In this document: one piece after another, positions 1 through 8,785 of the stretch
How positions within the stretch are numbered: position 1 is the first letter of the stretch
Layout: the number at the start of each line of letters is the position of its first letter
From: Rathayibacter agropyri
Lineage (GTDB): Bacteria > Actinomycetota > Actinomycetes > Actinomycetales > Microbacteriaceae
DNA: 64,000 nucleotides
Assembly (NCBI RefSeq): GCF_013249015.1
Contig: NZ_JABRPL010000002.1
Coordinates: forward strand, 496,001-560,000
Direction: 5' to 3'
Notes under the pieces: model-generated
The model's input: only the letters and a program-made list of their open reading frames with translations
Told to the model about the DNA's origin: nothing
Databases searched by the model: none
Program-made: the position numbers and the translations under genes

Positions 1-97
1 GCTCAGCGAGTTGGAAGCGCAGCGTGTTCTTGAGATCCTCGATCTCGGCGAGCACCTCGCGCTCACGGGCGTCGAGCGTTGGGGTTTCGAACAGCAT
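1..97 (-). CDS. Fic family protein, N-terminal end only (runs off the window)
   Basis: Only the first 32 codons are inside the window; the gene continues past base 1. The ATG is at 97-95 and the peptide begins MLFETPTLDAREREVLAEIE, followed by a segment ending RFQLAE. This resembles the N-terminal helix of actinobacterial Fic-domain proteins, which transfer AMP or other nucleotides to target proteins. The catalytic HPFxxGNGR motif lies outside the window, so activity cannot be judged. The call rests on resemblance of the N-terminus alone. Confidence 0.5.
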   Translation of the reverse strand, partial: MLFETPTLDAREREVLAEIEDLKNTLRFQLAE

Positions 98-344
98 GAG
101 TGATAGTAGCTTCCTTCGATCGGGATGATTGATTCAATCCCTCATCCTGGAAGTATGAAGGCATGAACCCCTCATCGCAACCGCTCCGAGAACGGAGCCG
201 TAGACCCGCGACTCTCGGCAGCACAGCTGGTTCAGCTGGATACGCCTTGTGCGGTTGTTGCCACGGCGTTGCCACCCTCGTCCTCAGGAACCGACTGAGG
301 CCCCCTACTTCCGCATCATTCCGAGAAAGTAGAGGGCCTCAAAG

Positions 345-434
345 TGGCGGTACCGGTGGGATTTGAACCCACGGTGGACGCAAGCCCACACATGTTTTCG
401 AGACATGCTCCTTCGGCCGCTCGGACACGGTACC
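345..434 (-). tRNA. tRNA-Ser (anticodon CGA)
   Basis: Read on the minus strand, the acceptor arms GGTACCG and CGGTACC pair perfectly over 7 bp. The discriminator base is G and CCA appears to be encoded (348-345). The anticodon loop CTCGAAA gives anticodon CGA, which reads UCG codons. A long variable arm typical of class II tRNAs is present, followed by the T loop TTCAAAT. Serine is the only identity that fits both the anticodon and the long variable arm. Confidence 0.95.
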
Positions 435-498
435 GAGATGGAGTGTACGCGTCGGCCGGAATCCGCGCCAATCGGGTAGATCGCAGCGACCGGCGCGC

Positions 499-1389
499 TC
501 AGGCAGGAAGGAGGAACGTGAGCACGCGCTCCCACTCCGGTATCGCGAGTAGATGGCCTCGGCCTGGGACGAACTCAAGACGCGAGTCGGGCAGGCGCGT
601 GGCGTACCACTCGGCGTGACGGCGGCCGACGACTGCGTCCTCCGCGCCGTAGAGCAGCAGTGTCGGCGACACAACATCCTCCACCGCGAAGCCCCACTCC
701 TGCACGCCGTACCCGATGAGGTCGGCCGCCATGCCGAGGGTGCCCTGAGCAACTGCGCGCTCAAGCATGCGGTCAAGGCGCCCGCGTACGCCGGGGGCGT
801 CGAGAATCGAAGTGTTCGCCTCGGCGGCGCCGAGCATCCCGAGGAGCGCGTCGGGGTTGGGGGCAGCGCCGAGGGCCGCCTCGAGGGAGGTGCTCAGCGA
901 ACGGACGGCCTCCGCGAGCGGGAGCGCGGCGAGCGCCTCCAACGCAGCGCGGTTCTCGTCGCCGACCCACGGGACGGCGTCGTCGGGCGCGGGCGTCGCG
1001 ATCACGGCGACGCGCTCGACAAGCCCCGGGTAGTTGGCGGAGAGTGCCAGGGCGACGCGGCCGCCTGCCGACCAGCCTGCGGCGCAGACGGAGGCGATGC
1101 CTACGGCCGCGAGATACTCGGCGATGTCGGCGGCGGCCTGCTCGGGGCTCGCGCCAGCACCCTCGCCGGCTGCGTCGAGGTCGGTCAGGAGCGCGGAGGC
1201 GCCGTAGCCTGGGCGGTCGAAGGAGAGCAGGCGCACTCCGTGGCCCGCGGTCGCGTCGGGGTCGGGATCGAAGTCGGACGACCCGGGTGCCGGGTGCGCC
1301 AGCACGAGAACCTGCTCCGCGCCCTCGGGCCCCGACGAGGTGACTCCAAGCGGGCGACCTGACTTGAGAACGTGCACTGTCGACGGCAT
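499..1389 (-). CDS. Alpha/beta hydrolase
   Basis: A 296-residue single-domain alpha/beta hydrolase starting at the ATG at 1389. The frame stays open further upstream, but that part is low-complexity proline-rich sequence. Visible family features are the strand-plus-oxyanion segment VLVLAHPAPGSS near residue 30, the nucleophile elbow GWSAGG (Ser near residue 115), the segment PTLLLYGAEDAVV carrying the likely catalytic Asp near residue 245, and GRGHLLAIPEW carrying the catalytic His near residue 275. The substrate cannot be told from sequence. It is transcribed divergently from radA. Confidence 0.85.
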   Translation of the reverse strand: MPSTVHVLKSGRPLGVTSSGPEGAEQVLVLAHPAPGSSDFDPDPDATAGHGVRLLSFDRPGYGASALLTDLDAAGEGAGASPEQAAADIAEYLAAVGIASVCAAGWSAGGRVALALSANYPGLVERVAVIATPAPDDAVPWVGDENRAALEALAALPLAEAVRSLSTSLEAALGAAPNPDALLGMLGAAEANTSILDAPGVRGRLDRMLERAVAQGTLGMAADLIGYGVQEWGFAVEDVVSPTLLLYGAEDAVVGRRHAEWYATRLPDSRLEFVPGRGHLLAIPEWERVLTFLLPA

Positions 1390-1580
1390 GTCCCTAGTCT
1401 CGCGCAGACCTCCGACATTCTCTGGGCAGCGATCAAGCGAAAGCCTCCTCCACAGCGCGATTTCTGCTGCTGCATCCCCAGGGATGGCGTGGCCCGGCTC
1501 CCGCGTCGGTGGTCGAGGGTACTGTCGAATACACGTTCGAGAGAGCGGCGCTCGACGCCGCTGCAGCCGCCGCGGCACCC

Positions 1581-1655
1581 GACGCAACAACACCGGAGGC
1601 AACGACACCGGCGGCAACGACACCGGCGGCAACGACACCGGACGCAACGACATTG
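1581..1655. repeat. Five tandem 15-nt units upstream of radA
   Basis: Five consecutive 15-nt units of the form gNNgcaacRacaYYg lie end to end; units three and four (1611-1640) are identical. Read through, they would encode a Thr/Ala/Pro pentapeptide on the plus strand or a Val-Val-Ala-Xaa-Gly pentapeptide on the minus strand. Neither frame has a convincing start or a family match, so it is listed as a repeat inside the divergent spacer between the hydrolase gene and radA. Confidence 0.8.
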
Positions 1656-1710
1656 TCGGTGGTCCCCCGTAGCGTCGCGCGCGTTTCCTTCTTCACCCCG
1701 AAAGGACCTC

Positions 1711-3081
1711 ATGGCTTCCTCGAAGACACGCACCGCCGCGTATCGCTGCTCAGAATGCGGCTGGACGACCGCGAAGTGGGTCGGCCGCTGCGGAGAGTGC
1801 CACCAGTGGGGCTCCGTGGTCGAGAGCACGGAGCGCACAGGCATCCTGCGCGCTGTCGCCGCCGTCGCTCCGGCGGCCGGTCGTATCGCTCGGCCGATCA
1901 CGCAGATCGAGACGACGTCGGCCGCCCACCGTCCTACAGGCGTGGGCGAACTCGACCGGGTGCTCGGAGGGGGCATCGTCGCCGGCGCGGTTGTGTTGCT
2001 CTCAGGAGAGCCGGGGGTCGGCAAGTCAACCCTCCTGCTCGAGGTGGCGAGCCGGGCTGCGGCCGAGGGTCAGCGGGTTCTCTATATCAGTGCAGAGGAG
2101 TCGGCCGCGCAGGTGCGCATGCGGGCCGAGCGCACGGGTGCTATGCACGACAGCCTTTTCCTTGCGGCCGAGACCGATCTCGGGACCGTCCTCGGACAGA
2201 TCGATGAGGTTCTACCGGACCTCCTCATCGTCGACTCGGTGCAGACCGTCGCGAGCAGCACCATCGAAGGCCTCCCGGGTGGCCCGAGCCAGGTGCGCGA
2301 GGTGGCGGCGACCCTCATCCGAGTCTGCAAGGAGCGGGCACTCCCCCTCGTGCTCGTGGGCCACGTGACGAAGGACGGCTCGATCGCCGGCCCACGCCTG
2401 CTGGAGCACTTGGTCGACGTCGTCTGTCATTTCGAGGGAGACCGTCAGACGGCCCTTCGCTTCGTGCGCTCGCTCAAGAACCGTTTCGGCCCGACGGACG
2501 AGGTCGGCTGCTTCGAGATGACGGCCGAGGGCATCGCTGAAATTCCGGACCCGAGCGGCCTCTTCCTCAGCCGAACCCGTTTCCCGACGCCCGGGATCTG
2601 CGTCACGGTCGCGATGGAGGGGCGCCGCGCGCTCCCCGTCGAGATCCAGGCACTCGTGATCGCAAACGACGGCGAGCATCCTCGTCGAGTCACGAACGGC
2701 GTCGATCCCTCCCGCGTAGCGATGATTCTGGCGGTCCTCGAGCGGCAGGCCGGCCTACCGCTGCGCCGCTGCGACGTCTACGTCTCGACGGTGGGCGGGG
2801 TCAAGCTGATGGAGCCAGCGGCCGACCTCGCCATCGCGGTCGCCATCGCCTCCGCTCACGCCTACACGCCGCTGCGCCCGGGGATCGCGGCCTTCGGCGA
2901 GATCAGCCTCTCCGGTGACATCCGCCCTGCCTCGGGCGCGAAGCAGCGCGCAGGCGAGGCGACACGGCTCGGCCACCCCTCCCACCTCGACTCGAGCGCC
3001 TTCACGCTCTCGAGCGCCATCACGCACGCGCTCGTTCCCGTGCCAGAGCGCATCAGGCCCGAGCGTGTCCCCGCAGGCTGA
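1711..3081 (+). CDS. radA: DNA repair protein RadA
   Basis: A 456-residue RadA (Sms), the RecA-like branch-migration helicase acting in homologous recombination. It begins at the ATG at 1711 behind the ribosome-binding sequence AAAGGA. The N-terminus carries a four-cysteine zinc finger (C13, C16, C27, C30). Walker A is GEPGVGKST near residue 100, and LLIVDSVQT is the Walker B strand. The RadA-specific KNRFG motif follows near residue 255. The C-terminal half is the Lon-protease-like domain (VEIQALV to the end). Length and domain order match the family. Confidence 0.96.
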   Translation: MASSKTRTAAYRCSECGWTTAKWVGRCGECHQWGSVVESTERTGILRAVAAVAPAAGRIARPITQIETTSAAHRPTGVGELDRVLGGGIVAGAVVLLSGEPGVGKSTLLLEVASRAAAEGQRVLYISAEESAAQVRMRAERTGAMHDSLFLAAETDLGTVLGQIDEVLPDLLIVDSVQTVASSTIEGLPGGPSQVREVAATLIRVCKERALPLVLVGHVTKDGSIAGPRLLEHLVDVVCHFEGDRQTALRFVRSLKNRFGPTDEVGCFEMTAEGIAEIPDPSGLFLSRTRFPTPGICVTVAMEGRRALPVEIQALVIANDGEHPRRVTNGVDPSRVAMILAVLERQAGLPLRRCDVYVSTVGGVKLMEPAADLAIAVAIASAHAYTPLRPGIAAFGEISLSGDIRPASGAKQRAGEATRLGHPSHLDSSAFTLSSAITHALVPVPERIRPERVPAG

Positions 3082-3307
3082 CCGGCAGCCCGCGCCGTCT
3101 CCACCAGGAGCAGCACCAGGAGCAGCGCGACGCTCCCGCCGACGGTCGGCCCTTAAGCCCTGCCTCCGTCACCCGCTTGCCGAGAGCGGTCTGGAACGCG
3201 GTGACCGCTGTGCCGAGCTCCCGAAAGCGCGCTCACACTGTGCCGATCTGCGTCCACATGCCTGCATGCAACGCGCGTCCCCCGCGAGGAACATCCCCCG
3301 TGGTGGA

Positions 3308-3949
3308 CTACTGAAGCAGGAATTGCGTCGGCGAGCCAGAGGGGATCCCCGCGACCGACACCGACAAGTTGTAGGTCGCGCCTCCTGCCTCGACCGCCTC
3401 ACGCCCGCCCGAGCAGGTGTCGGCGGAGGAGCGAGTGCGGTCCCATATCAGCGCGCTCCCCGTCACCGAACGGCCCGCCTGGAGCAGCACCGGGAGGTCG
3501 GCGGCACCGGTCTGGCAGTCGGTCGAGGTCCAGATCTGCTCCGACCCGCTGGTAATGGTGAAGACCTGCTTGCTGGTACCGGCGTCGATCACGCAATCGG
3601 TGCTGGAGGTGTTGGTCAGCGAGAGTGAGAGCTGCGGCTCTGCGCCGGGCGCGTAACTCGTCGCATCGGTGACGGCCGTGACGGCCACGGAGTCGGCCGT
3701 GCATGCGGGGGCCGCGCCGGGCGTCGCGCCGGGGGCTGCTCCGGGCGTCGCTTCGGGCGAGGTCGAAGGGTAGAGCGTGGGCAGCGAGGCCGTCGGAGTG
3801 GGGCTCGGCTGCGAGTCGGATGCACCCGACCACGGCTGCAGTGAGAGGAGTACCGCGAGACCGACGAGGATCACAACCAGCGCGAGCAGGACCCCGGCCC
3901 GGCGTCGCCGGTAGACCCGGGAGGGCAGGCGGCGGGGCGGCGGAGTCAC
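3308..3949 (-). CDS. Membrane-anchored extracytoplasmic protein with Pro/Thr/Ala linker, function unknown
   Basis: A 213-residue protein with a basic N-terminus (RRLPSRVYRRRR), one strongly hydrophobic segment at about residues 18-38 (AGVLLALVVILVGLAVLLSL), then a Ser/Pro/Thr and repeated PGAA linker to about residue 80. The C-terminal part is a globular beta-rich domain with four cysteines (in ACTAD, DCVID, DCQTG, TCSGG), presumably two disulfides outside the membrane. The topology suggests N-in, C-out anchoring. The gene is convergent with radA and follows the acetyltransferase gene by 26 bp, so it may be cotranscribed with it. I do not recognise a named family with certainty. Confidence 0.75.
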   Translation of the reverse strand: MTPPPRRLPSRVYRRRRAGVLLALVVILVGLAVLLSLQPWSGASDSQPSPTPTASLPTLYPSTSPEATPGAAPGATPGAAPACTADSVAVTAVTDATSYAPGAEPQLSLSLTNTSSTDCVIDAGTSKQVFTITSGSEQIWTSTDCQTGAADLPVLLQAGRSVTGSALIWDRTRSSADTCSGGREAVEAGGATYNLSVSVAGIPSGSPTQFLLQ

Positions 3950-3975
3950 CGAGACAGGCTACGACGAATCAGCTG

Positions 3976-4485
3976 TCACAGCGTCTTGAGCATGCGGGTG
4001 TTGCCAAGAGTGTTCGGCTTGACTCGGGCGAGGTCGAGGAACTCGGCGACGCCCTCGTCGGGCGAGCGCAGCAGCTCGGCGTACACCTCAGGGTTGACGA
4101 CCTTTTCACCGATCGGCTCGAAGCCGTGCTGAGCAAAGAAGTCGACCTCGAAGGTGAGGCAGAACAGCCGCGTGAGGCCGAGTTCGCGGGCGTCGTTCTC
4201 GAGGCGCTCCAGGATGTGGTGGCCGACACCCTTGCCGAGCCAGTCCTGCGAGACCGCGAGGGTGCGCACCTCGGCGAGGTCGTCCCACATCACGTGCAGC
4301 GCACCGCAGCCGATGGCGGTGCCGTCGCCGTCCTCGGCGATCCGGAACTCCTGAACGGCGCCATAGAGCACCACGCGGTCCTTACCGAGGAGGATTCGCT
4401 CGTTGACGAGCGGCTCGCTCAACTCCTGGATGAACGGGACATCGCTCGTGCGCGCCCGGCGCACCGGGTACTTCCAATCAGCCAC
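3976..4485 (-). CDS. argA: Short ArgA-type amino-acid N-acetyltransferase (GNAT)
   Basis: A 169-residue GNAT protein. The acetyl-CoA binding loop is QDWLGKGVGHHIL (the Q/RxxGxG/A pattern) near residue 95, preceded by the strand AEVRTLAV. Length and pattern fit the short actinobacterial acetyltransferase described in mycobacteria as the ArgA that makes N-acetylglutamate, the first step of arginine synthesis. It differs from the long kinase-fused ArgA of E. coli. It lies upstream of the small anchored protein and next to clpC. Assignment to ArgA rather than another GNAT rests on overall resemblance. Confidence 0.8.
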   Translation of the reverse strand: MADWKYPVRRARTSDVPFIQELSEPLVNERILLGKDRVVLYGAVQEFRIAEDGDGTAIGCGALHVMWDDLAEVRTLAVSQDWLGKGVGHHILERLENDARELGLTRLFCLTFEVDFFAQHGFEPIGEKVVNPEVYAELLRSPDEGVAEFLDLARVKPNTLGNTRMLKTL

Positions 4486-4504
4486 CCGACCAGCCTAGGG
4501 CCGC

Positions 4505-4574
4505 GGGACACCACCCCTCCGCGAGACGCCGCCCCCGCGAGTGGTACCTCGCTGCGCGGAGTGGTGTCTCGACC
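4505..4574. repeat. Dispersed GAGAC/GTCTC intergenic element, copy 1
   Basis: This part of the 157-bp gap between clpC and argA holds CGAGACGCC and GTGTCTCG words and a long imperfect inverted repeat (GACACCAC...CTCCGCG on the left, GCGCGGAGTGGTGTC on the right). The same word set recurs at 19586-19660, 25644-25702 and 26979-27053, always between genes. It could form a large hairpin in RNA. Confidence 0.55.
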
Positions 4575-4596
4575 ACAACAGGCCCGGGAACGACAA

Positions 4597-4628
4597 CGTG
4601 CCCGCCCCTCAGAGGAGGGACGGGCACG
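4597..4628 (-). terminator. Hairpin terminator of clpC
   Basis: CGTGCCCGCCCCTC and GAGGGACGGGCACG form a 14-bp stem with one mismatch around the 4-nt loop AGAG, 15 bp beyond the clpC stop codon. There is no T-run, as is common in GC-rich actinobacteria. Confidence 0.65.
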
Positions 4629-4642
4629 AAACGGTCGAACCG

Positions 4643-7153
4643 CTACGCCATCAGGTCGGGCGTCGCCGGGCCGGCCGTAGCCGCTCCGGAGGACGCACCG
4701 GCGCTGATCGAAATCAGCCGCGGCGTCGTGGTGAACACGAAGCCGTTGTCGATGAAGTCCACATGAACGTGGTCGCCCGCACCGAGCTCACCGTGCAGGA
4801 TCCGCTCGGACAGCTGGTCCTCGATCTCACGCTGGATCGCGCGGCGGAGGGGGCGGGCGCCGAGGGCGGGGTCGAACCCGACCTCGATCAGCCGCTCCTT
4901 GGCCGGCTGCGTCAGCTCGACGGTCATGTCGCGGTCAAGCAGACGGTCGCTTAGGCGCTTGATGAACAGGTCGACGATCTGCAGCAGCTCGGGCTTGGAG
5001 AGCTGCGGGAAGACGATGACATCGTCCACACGGTTGAGGAACTCGGGCTTGAAGTGCTTCTTCAACTCCTCGTTGACCTTGCCGCGCATGCGGTCGTAGC
5101 CGGTCGCGGTGTCTCCCTCGATCTGGAACCCGACGGGACCACCGGCGATGTCACGAGCACCGAGGTTGGTGGTCATGATGATGACGGTGTTCTTGAAGTC
5201 GACGACACGGCCCTGGCCGTCGGTCAGGCGACCCTCCTCCAGAATTTGCAGGAGCGAGTTGAAGATGTCCGGGTGCGCCTTCTCGATCTCGTCGAAGAGG
5301 ACCACGCTGAATGGCTTGCGGCGCACCTTCTCGGTGAGCTGGCCGCCCTCCTCAAAGCCGACGAACCCGGGAGGGGCGCCGAACAGCCTCGAGACGGTGT
5401 GCTTTTCGCCGTACTCCGACATGTCGAGCGAGATCATCGCGTTCTCGTCATCGAAGAGGAACTCGGCGAGCGCCTTAGCGAGCTCGGTCTTTCCGACACC
5501 GGTCGGGCCGGCAAAGATGAACGATCCGGAGGGGCGCTTGGGGTCCTTGAGACCGGCGCGGGTGCGGCGGATGGTCCGCGAGAGGGCCGCAATGGCCTCC
5601 TCCTGACCGATAACCCGCTGGTGCAGTGCCTTTTCCATGAAGACGAGCCGCGACGACTCCTCTTCGGTCAGCTTGAAGACCGGGATGCCCGTCGCCTGGG
5701 CGAGGACTTCGGCGATGAGCCCCTCATCAACCACTCCGGTGGCCTTAACGTCGCCGGACTTCCACTGCTTCTCGAGGCGCAGGCGCTCACCGAGCAGCTG
5801 CTTCTCCTCGTCGCGGAGGGACGCGGCCTTCTCGAAGTCCTGGTCCTCGATCGCCGCCTCCTTGGCCGAGCGGACGACGGCGACGCGGTCGTCGAAGTCA
5901 CGCAGCTCCGGCGGTGCCGAGAGGATCGAGAGGCGCAGCCGCGCGCCGGCCTCGTCGATCAGGTCGATCGCCTTATCGGGGAGGAAACGATCGCTGATGT
6001 AGCGGTCGGCCAGGTTGGCGGCTGAGACGATCGCGCCGTCAGTGATGGACACCTTGTGATGCGCCTCGTAACGGTCGCGCAGTCCCTTGAGGATGTTGAT
6101 GGTGTGGGGCAGCGACGGCTCCGCGACCTGGATCGGCTGGAAACGGCGCTCGAGGGCGGCGTCCTTTTCGAAGTGCTTGCGGTACTCATCCAGCGTGGTC
6201 GCACCGATGGTCTGCAGCTCGCCGCGGGCGAGCAGCGGCTTGAGGATCGACGCAGCGTCGATCGCGCCTTCTGCGGCCCCTGCTCCGACGAGGGTGTGGA
6301 TTTCGTCAATGAAGGTGATGATGTCGCCGCGGGTACGGATCTCCTTCGTGACCTTCTTCAGGCGCTCCTCGAAATCTCCGCGATAGCGGGAGCCGGCGAT
6401 GAGCGAGCCGAGGTCGAGCGTGTAGAGCTGCTTGTCCTTCAGCGTCTCGGGCACGTCTCCGCGCACGATCGCCTGGGCGAGGCCCTCGACGACGGCGGTC
6501 TTGCCAACGCCGGGCTCCCCGATCAGGACCGGGTTGTTCTTGGAGCGACGGGAGAGGATCTGCATGACCCGCTCGATCTCTTTCTCGCGTCCGATGACCG
6601 GGTCGAGCTTGTTATCGCGCGCCGCCTGCGTGAGGTTGCGTCCGAACTGGTCGAGGATCTGCGAGCCTCCCTGAGGCTGCTGCTGCTCACCGCCCACGGC
6701 GACCTGCTCCTTGCCCTGGTAACCCGAGAGCAGTTGGATGACCTGCTGGCGCACCCGGTTCAGGTCAGCGCCGAGCTTGACCAGCACCTGCGCCGCGACA
6801 CCCTCGCCCTCGCGGATGAGACCGAGCAGGATGTGCTCGGTCCCGATGTAGTTGTGGCCGAGCTGCAGCGCTTCGCGCAGGGACAACTCGAGGACCTTCT
6901 TCGCCCGGGGCGTGAAGGGGATGTGGCCGGTCGGCTGCTGCTGCCCCTGGCCAATGATGTCCTGCACCTGCTCGCGCACGGCGTCGAGCGAGATGCCGAG
7001 GGATTCGAGCGCCTTGGCGGCCACTCCCTCGCCCTCGTGGATCAGCCCGAGCAGGATGTGCTCCGTGCCGATGTAGTTGTGATTGAGCATCTTGGCCTCT
7101 TCCTGGGCCAGGACGACGACGCGCCGCGCGCGATCGGTGAATCTCTCGAACAT
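4643..7153 (-). CDS. clpC: ATP-dependent Clp protease ATP-binding subunit ClpC
   Basis: An 836-residue class I Hsp100/Clp unfoldase that feeds substrates to ClpP. Two N-terminal Clp repeats occupy roughly residues 1-140 (each with [14 protein letters not shown]). The first AAA+ module has Walker A GEPGVGKT near residue 210 and Walker [16 protein letters not shown]-type middle segment ([17 protein letters not shown]) follows near residue 420. The second AAA+ module has Walker A GPTGVGKT near residue 545 and Walker [12 protein letters not shown]. The C-terminal D2-small domain is complete. It starts at ATG 7153 ([20 protein letters not shown]), the canonical ClpC start. Confidence 0.97.
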   Translation of the reverse strand: MFERFTDRARRVVVLAQEEAKMLNHNYIGTEHILLGLIHEGEGVAAKALESLGISLDAVREQVQDIIGQGQQQPTGHIPFTPRAKKVLELSLREALQLGHNYIGTEHILLGLIREGEGVAAQVLVKLGADLNRVRQQVIQLLSGYQGKEQVAVGGEQQQPQGGSQILDQFGRNLTQAARDNKLDPVIGREKEIERVMQILSRRSKNNPVLIGEPGVGKTAVVEGLAQAIVRGDVPETLKDKQLYTLDLGSLIAGSRYRGDFEERLKKVTKEIRTRGDIITFIDEIHTLVGAGAAEGAIDAASILKPLLARGELQTIGATTLDEYRKHFEKDAALERRFQPIQVAEPSLPHTINILKGLRDRYEAHHKVSITDGAIVSAANLADRYISDRFLPDKAIDLIDEAGARLRLSILSAPPELRDFDDRVAVVRSAKEAAIEDQDFEKAASLRDEEKQLLGERLRLEKQWKSGDVKATGVVDEGLIAEVLAQATGIPVFKLTEEESSRLVFMEKALHQRVIGQEEAIAALSRTIRRTRAGLKDPKRPSGSFIFAGPTGVGKTELAKALAEFLFDDENAMISLDMSEYGEKHTVSRLFGAPPGFVGFEEGGQLTEKVRRKPFSVVLFDEIEKAHPDIFNSLLQILEEGRLTDGQGRVVDFKNTVIIMTTNLGARDIAGGPVGFQIEGDTATGYDRMRGKVNEELKKHFKPEFLNRVDDVIVFPQLSKPELLQIVDLFIKRLSDRLLDRDMTVELTQPAKERLIEVGFDPALGARPLRRAIQREIEDQLSERILHGELGAGDHVHVDFIDNGFVFTTTPRLISISAGASSGAATAGPATPDLMA

Positions 7154-7266
7154 GCTGTCACTCCCTACAGAACCCGCAGGGGTGGGCTCCGATACGTCGA
7201 CTGTAACCAGCGCTCGCCCCGCTGCGGAGTCCTGTTCGCCCTGGGCGTGAGGGCGGTCGGACAGGC

Positions 7267-7560
7267 ATGGTCAGCCGCGGCCGGACCTCGGCGACGTGGG
7301 CCCCCGACGGCAGGTCGAGGACGAGCTGCCGACTCGGGGACAGCGGGATCTCGCGACCTGGTGCGACGCCCGGTCAGGATCCGGCGTTGCGCGCCAGCTT
7401 TGCGGCACCTGGATCGACTCCGTCACGGTGGCCGCGCGCCGTGACGGATTCCTCCGGCCGGGTCCTCGCGCTCGCGACCCTCGACGGCGCAGCGGAAGCG
7501 GACACGGCGTCAGCTCCCGCAGCAACTCCTGCTGAATCCGCGCCGTTCGTTCAAGCCGCA
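7267..7560 (+). pseudogene. Possible relic of a second copy of the downstream surface-protein gene
   Basis: The 565-bp gap between clpC and the next gene has no convincing intact gene. One stretch on the plus strand encodes AVTDSSGRVLALATLDGAAE followed by a Thr/Pro/Ala-rich run. This resembles VALMDSYGRILTSATLDGGA plus the Thr/Pro linker near the C-terminus of the intact protein at 7719-8708. No LAETG signal follows it and the sequence before it does not align well, so if real this is an eroded fragment. The promoters of clpC and of the surface protein must also lie in this gap. Confidence 0.3.
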
Positions 7561-7718
7561 TGGACGCCCGATCAACAGGAGGCATGCGATGGGCGGTCGT
7601 CTCGACGAAGGAGGACAGGCAGAAAACGTCACGGACGCACGGCGAAGAGAATCTGCGCCAAGATGTCCGAGCACCACTCGCCGTGAGGGGGCCTCGACAC
7701 TTCTGAAGGAAGCACCAC

Positions 7719-8708
7719 ATGACAGCACGCTCGCATCCGTTCGTCACCGCAGCTCTCGCCGCAGCGACCCTCGGCCTCGTCCTCGCCACAGCGGCCCCCG
7801 CCTCGGCCGCTCCTACCTCCGAGACGACAAGTGGCGAGGAGGCCCTCGGCTACAACGGTGGCGGCATCACGGTCGATGCCGGTCCGGCCTACGCGGGCTA
7901 CGACGTCTTCGTCCAGTCACAGTTGCCCAGCTCGCTCTCTGGCAAGGGCGGGAAGCTCACGCTGGAGAAGGCGTCGCTCGACGCCGAGGGCTCGGCCCGG
8001 ATCGTCAACTTCGCCGGCCCGGTCAGCCTGTACTTCTTCAGCCCGAGCGCGGTCGTCCCGGACTTCGAATTGCCGCCCCAGCCAGAGGCAACCGCGGCGA
8101 TCTACCGCGGCGAAGAGGTCACGTACGACGTCGACCCGATCGCTGGTACCGCTGTCATCCAGGGCGCCGTGCCCACGGTCGTCGCGCCCGCGGAGAGCAG
8201 CTACCAGCCCTACATCATTCCGTTCACCACTGCGACCGTCGCACCCTCGAGCTACGCGCTGGGCCAGCCCTTCGATCTCACGTTCTCGAACATCTCCTGG
8301 GCAGGGGACAACGACCTGGACGGGCTGTCGACCAGCGTCGTCATCTACTCCGACCGGACGACGCTCGGCACTCCGACGATCGCCAACGCCGCCGTCACCC
8401 AGACCATCGGCGCCGAGTGGACGACTGATCCGCACAGGGTCGCCCTGATGGACTCCTACGGGCGCATCTTGACCAGCGCGACACTCGACGGCGGTGCTGC
8501 CGCGAAGTCGACCCCGACCGACACACCGACCGAAACTCCCGTCGCCACGGTTTCCGCCACGGACACAGGCTCGAAGCCGACCCCTGCCCTGCCGCACCTC
8601 GCCGAGACCGGAGTCGAGACGGGCGGGCTCGCCCTCGCCGCCTCTGCTCTCCTCCTCGCCGGAGCGGGCGGACTCCTCGTGGCGCGCCGTCGCCGCGCGA
8701 GCGTCTGA
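7719..8708 (+). CDS. Secreted surface protein with C-terminal LAETG sorting signal
   Basis: A 329-residue exported protein. Residues 1-29 form a signal peptide (MTARSHPFVTAALAAATLGL then ATAAPASA). The mature part is Gly/Ser/Thr-rich and predicted beta-rich, then a Thr/Pro linker (TPTDTPTETP) leads to LAETG, a hydrophobic stretch (LALAASALLLAGAGGLLVA) and the basic tail RRRRASV. That tripartite end is a sortase signal; the LAxTG form is characteristic of class E sortases in high-GC Gram-positives. The ligand or role of the ectodomain is unknown. A terminator hairpin follows at 8729-8772. Confidence 0.85.
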   Translation: MTARSHPFVTAALAAATLGLVLATAAPASAAPTSETTSGEEALGYNGGGITVDAGPAYAGYDVFVQSQLPSSLSGKGGKLTLEKASLDAEGSARIVNFAGPVSLYFFSPSAVVPDFELPPQPEATAAIYRGEEVTYDVDPIAGTAVIQGAVPTVVAPAESSYQPYIIPFTTATVAPSSYALGQPFDLTFSNISWAGDNDLDGLSTSVVIYSDRTTLGTPTIANAAVTQTIGAEWTTDPHRVALMDSYGRILTSATLDGGAAAKSTPTDTPTETPVATVSATDTGSKPTPALPHLAETGVETGGLALAASALLLAGAGGLLVARRRRASV

Positions 8709-8728
8709 GACCTCGGAACATGAGTGAC

Positions 8729-8772
8729 GGGACGGGCGGGTCGGGGAGCATATCTCCTCACCCGCCCGTCCC
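8729..8772 (+). terminator. Strong hairpin terminator after the surface-protein gene
   Basis: GGGACGGGCGGGT (8729-8741) pairs perfectly over 13 bp with ACCCGCCCGTCCC (8760-8772). The 18-nt loop contains an inner GGAG/CTCC stem. It begins 20 bp past the stop codon. It lies inside the extreme 5' end of the open frame of the next gene, which argues for a later start of that gene. Confidence 0.8.
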
Positions 8773-8785
8773 CACATCCGGTCAG

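Noticed and set aside
1433-1696. Minus-strand frame with a Val-Val-Ala-Xaa-Gly repeat
   Set aside because: Produced by the 15-nt DNA repeat, flanked by low-complexity Ala; no homology recognised and only a weak GTG start.
8720-8785. N-terminal extension of the LCP protein from the ATG at 8720
   Set aside because: It would be encoded by the terminator hairpin of the previous gene and has no ribosome-binding site; kept only as an alternative start.
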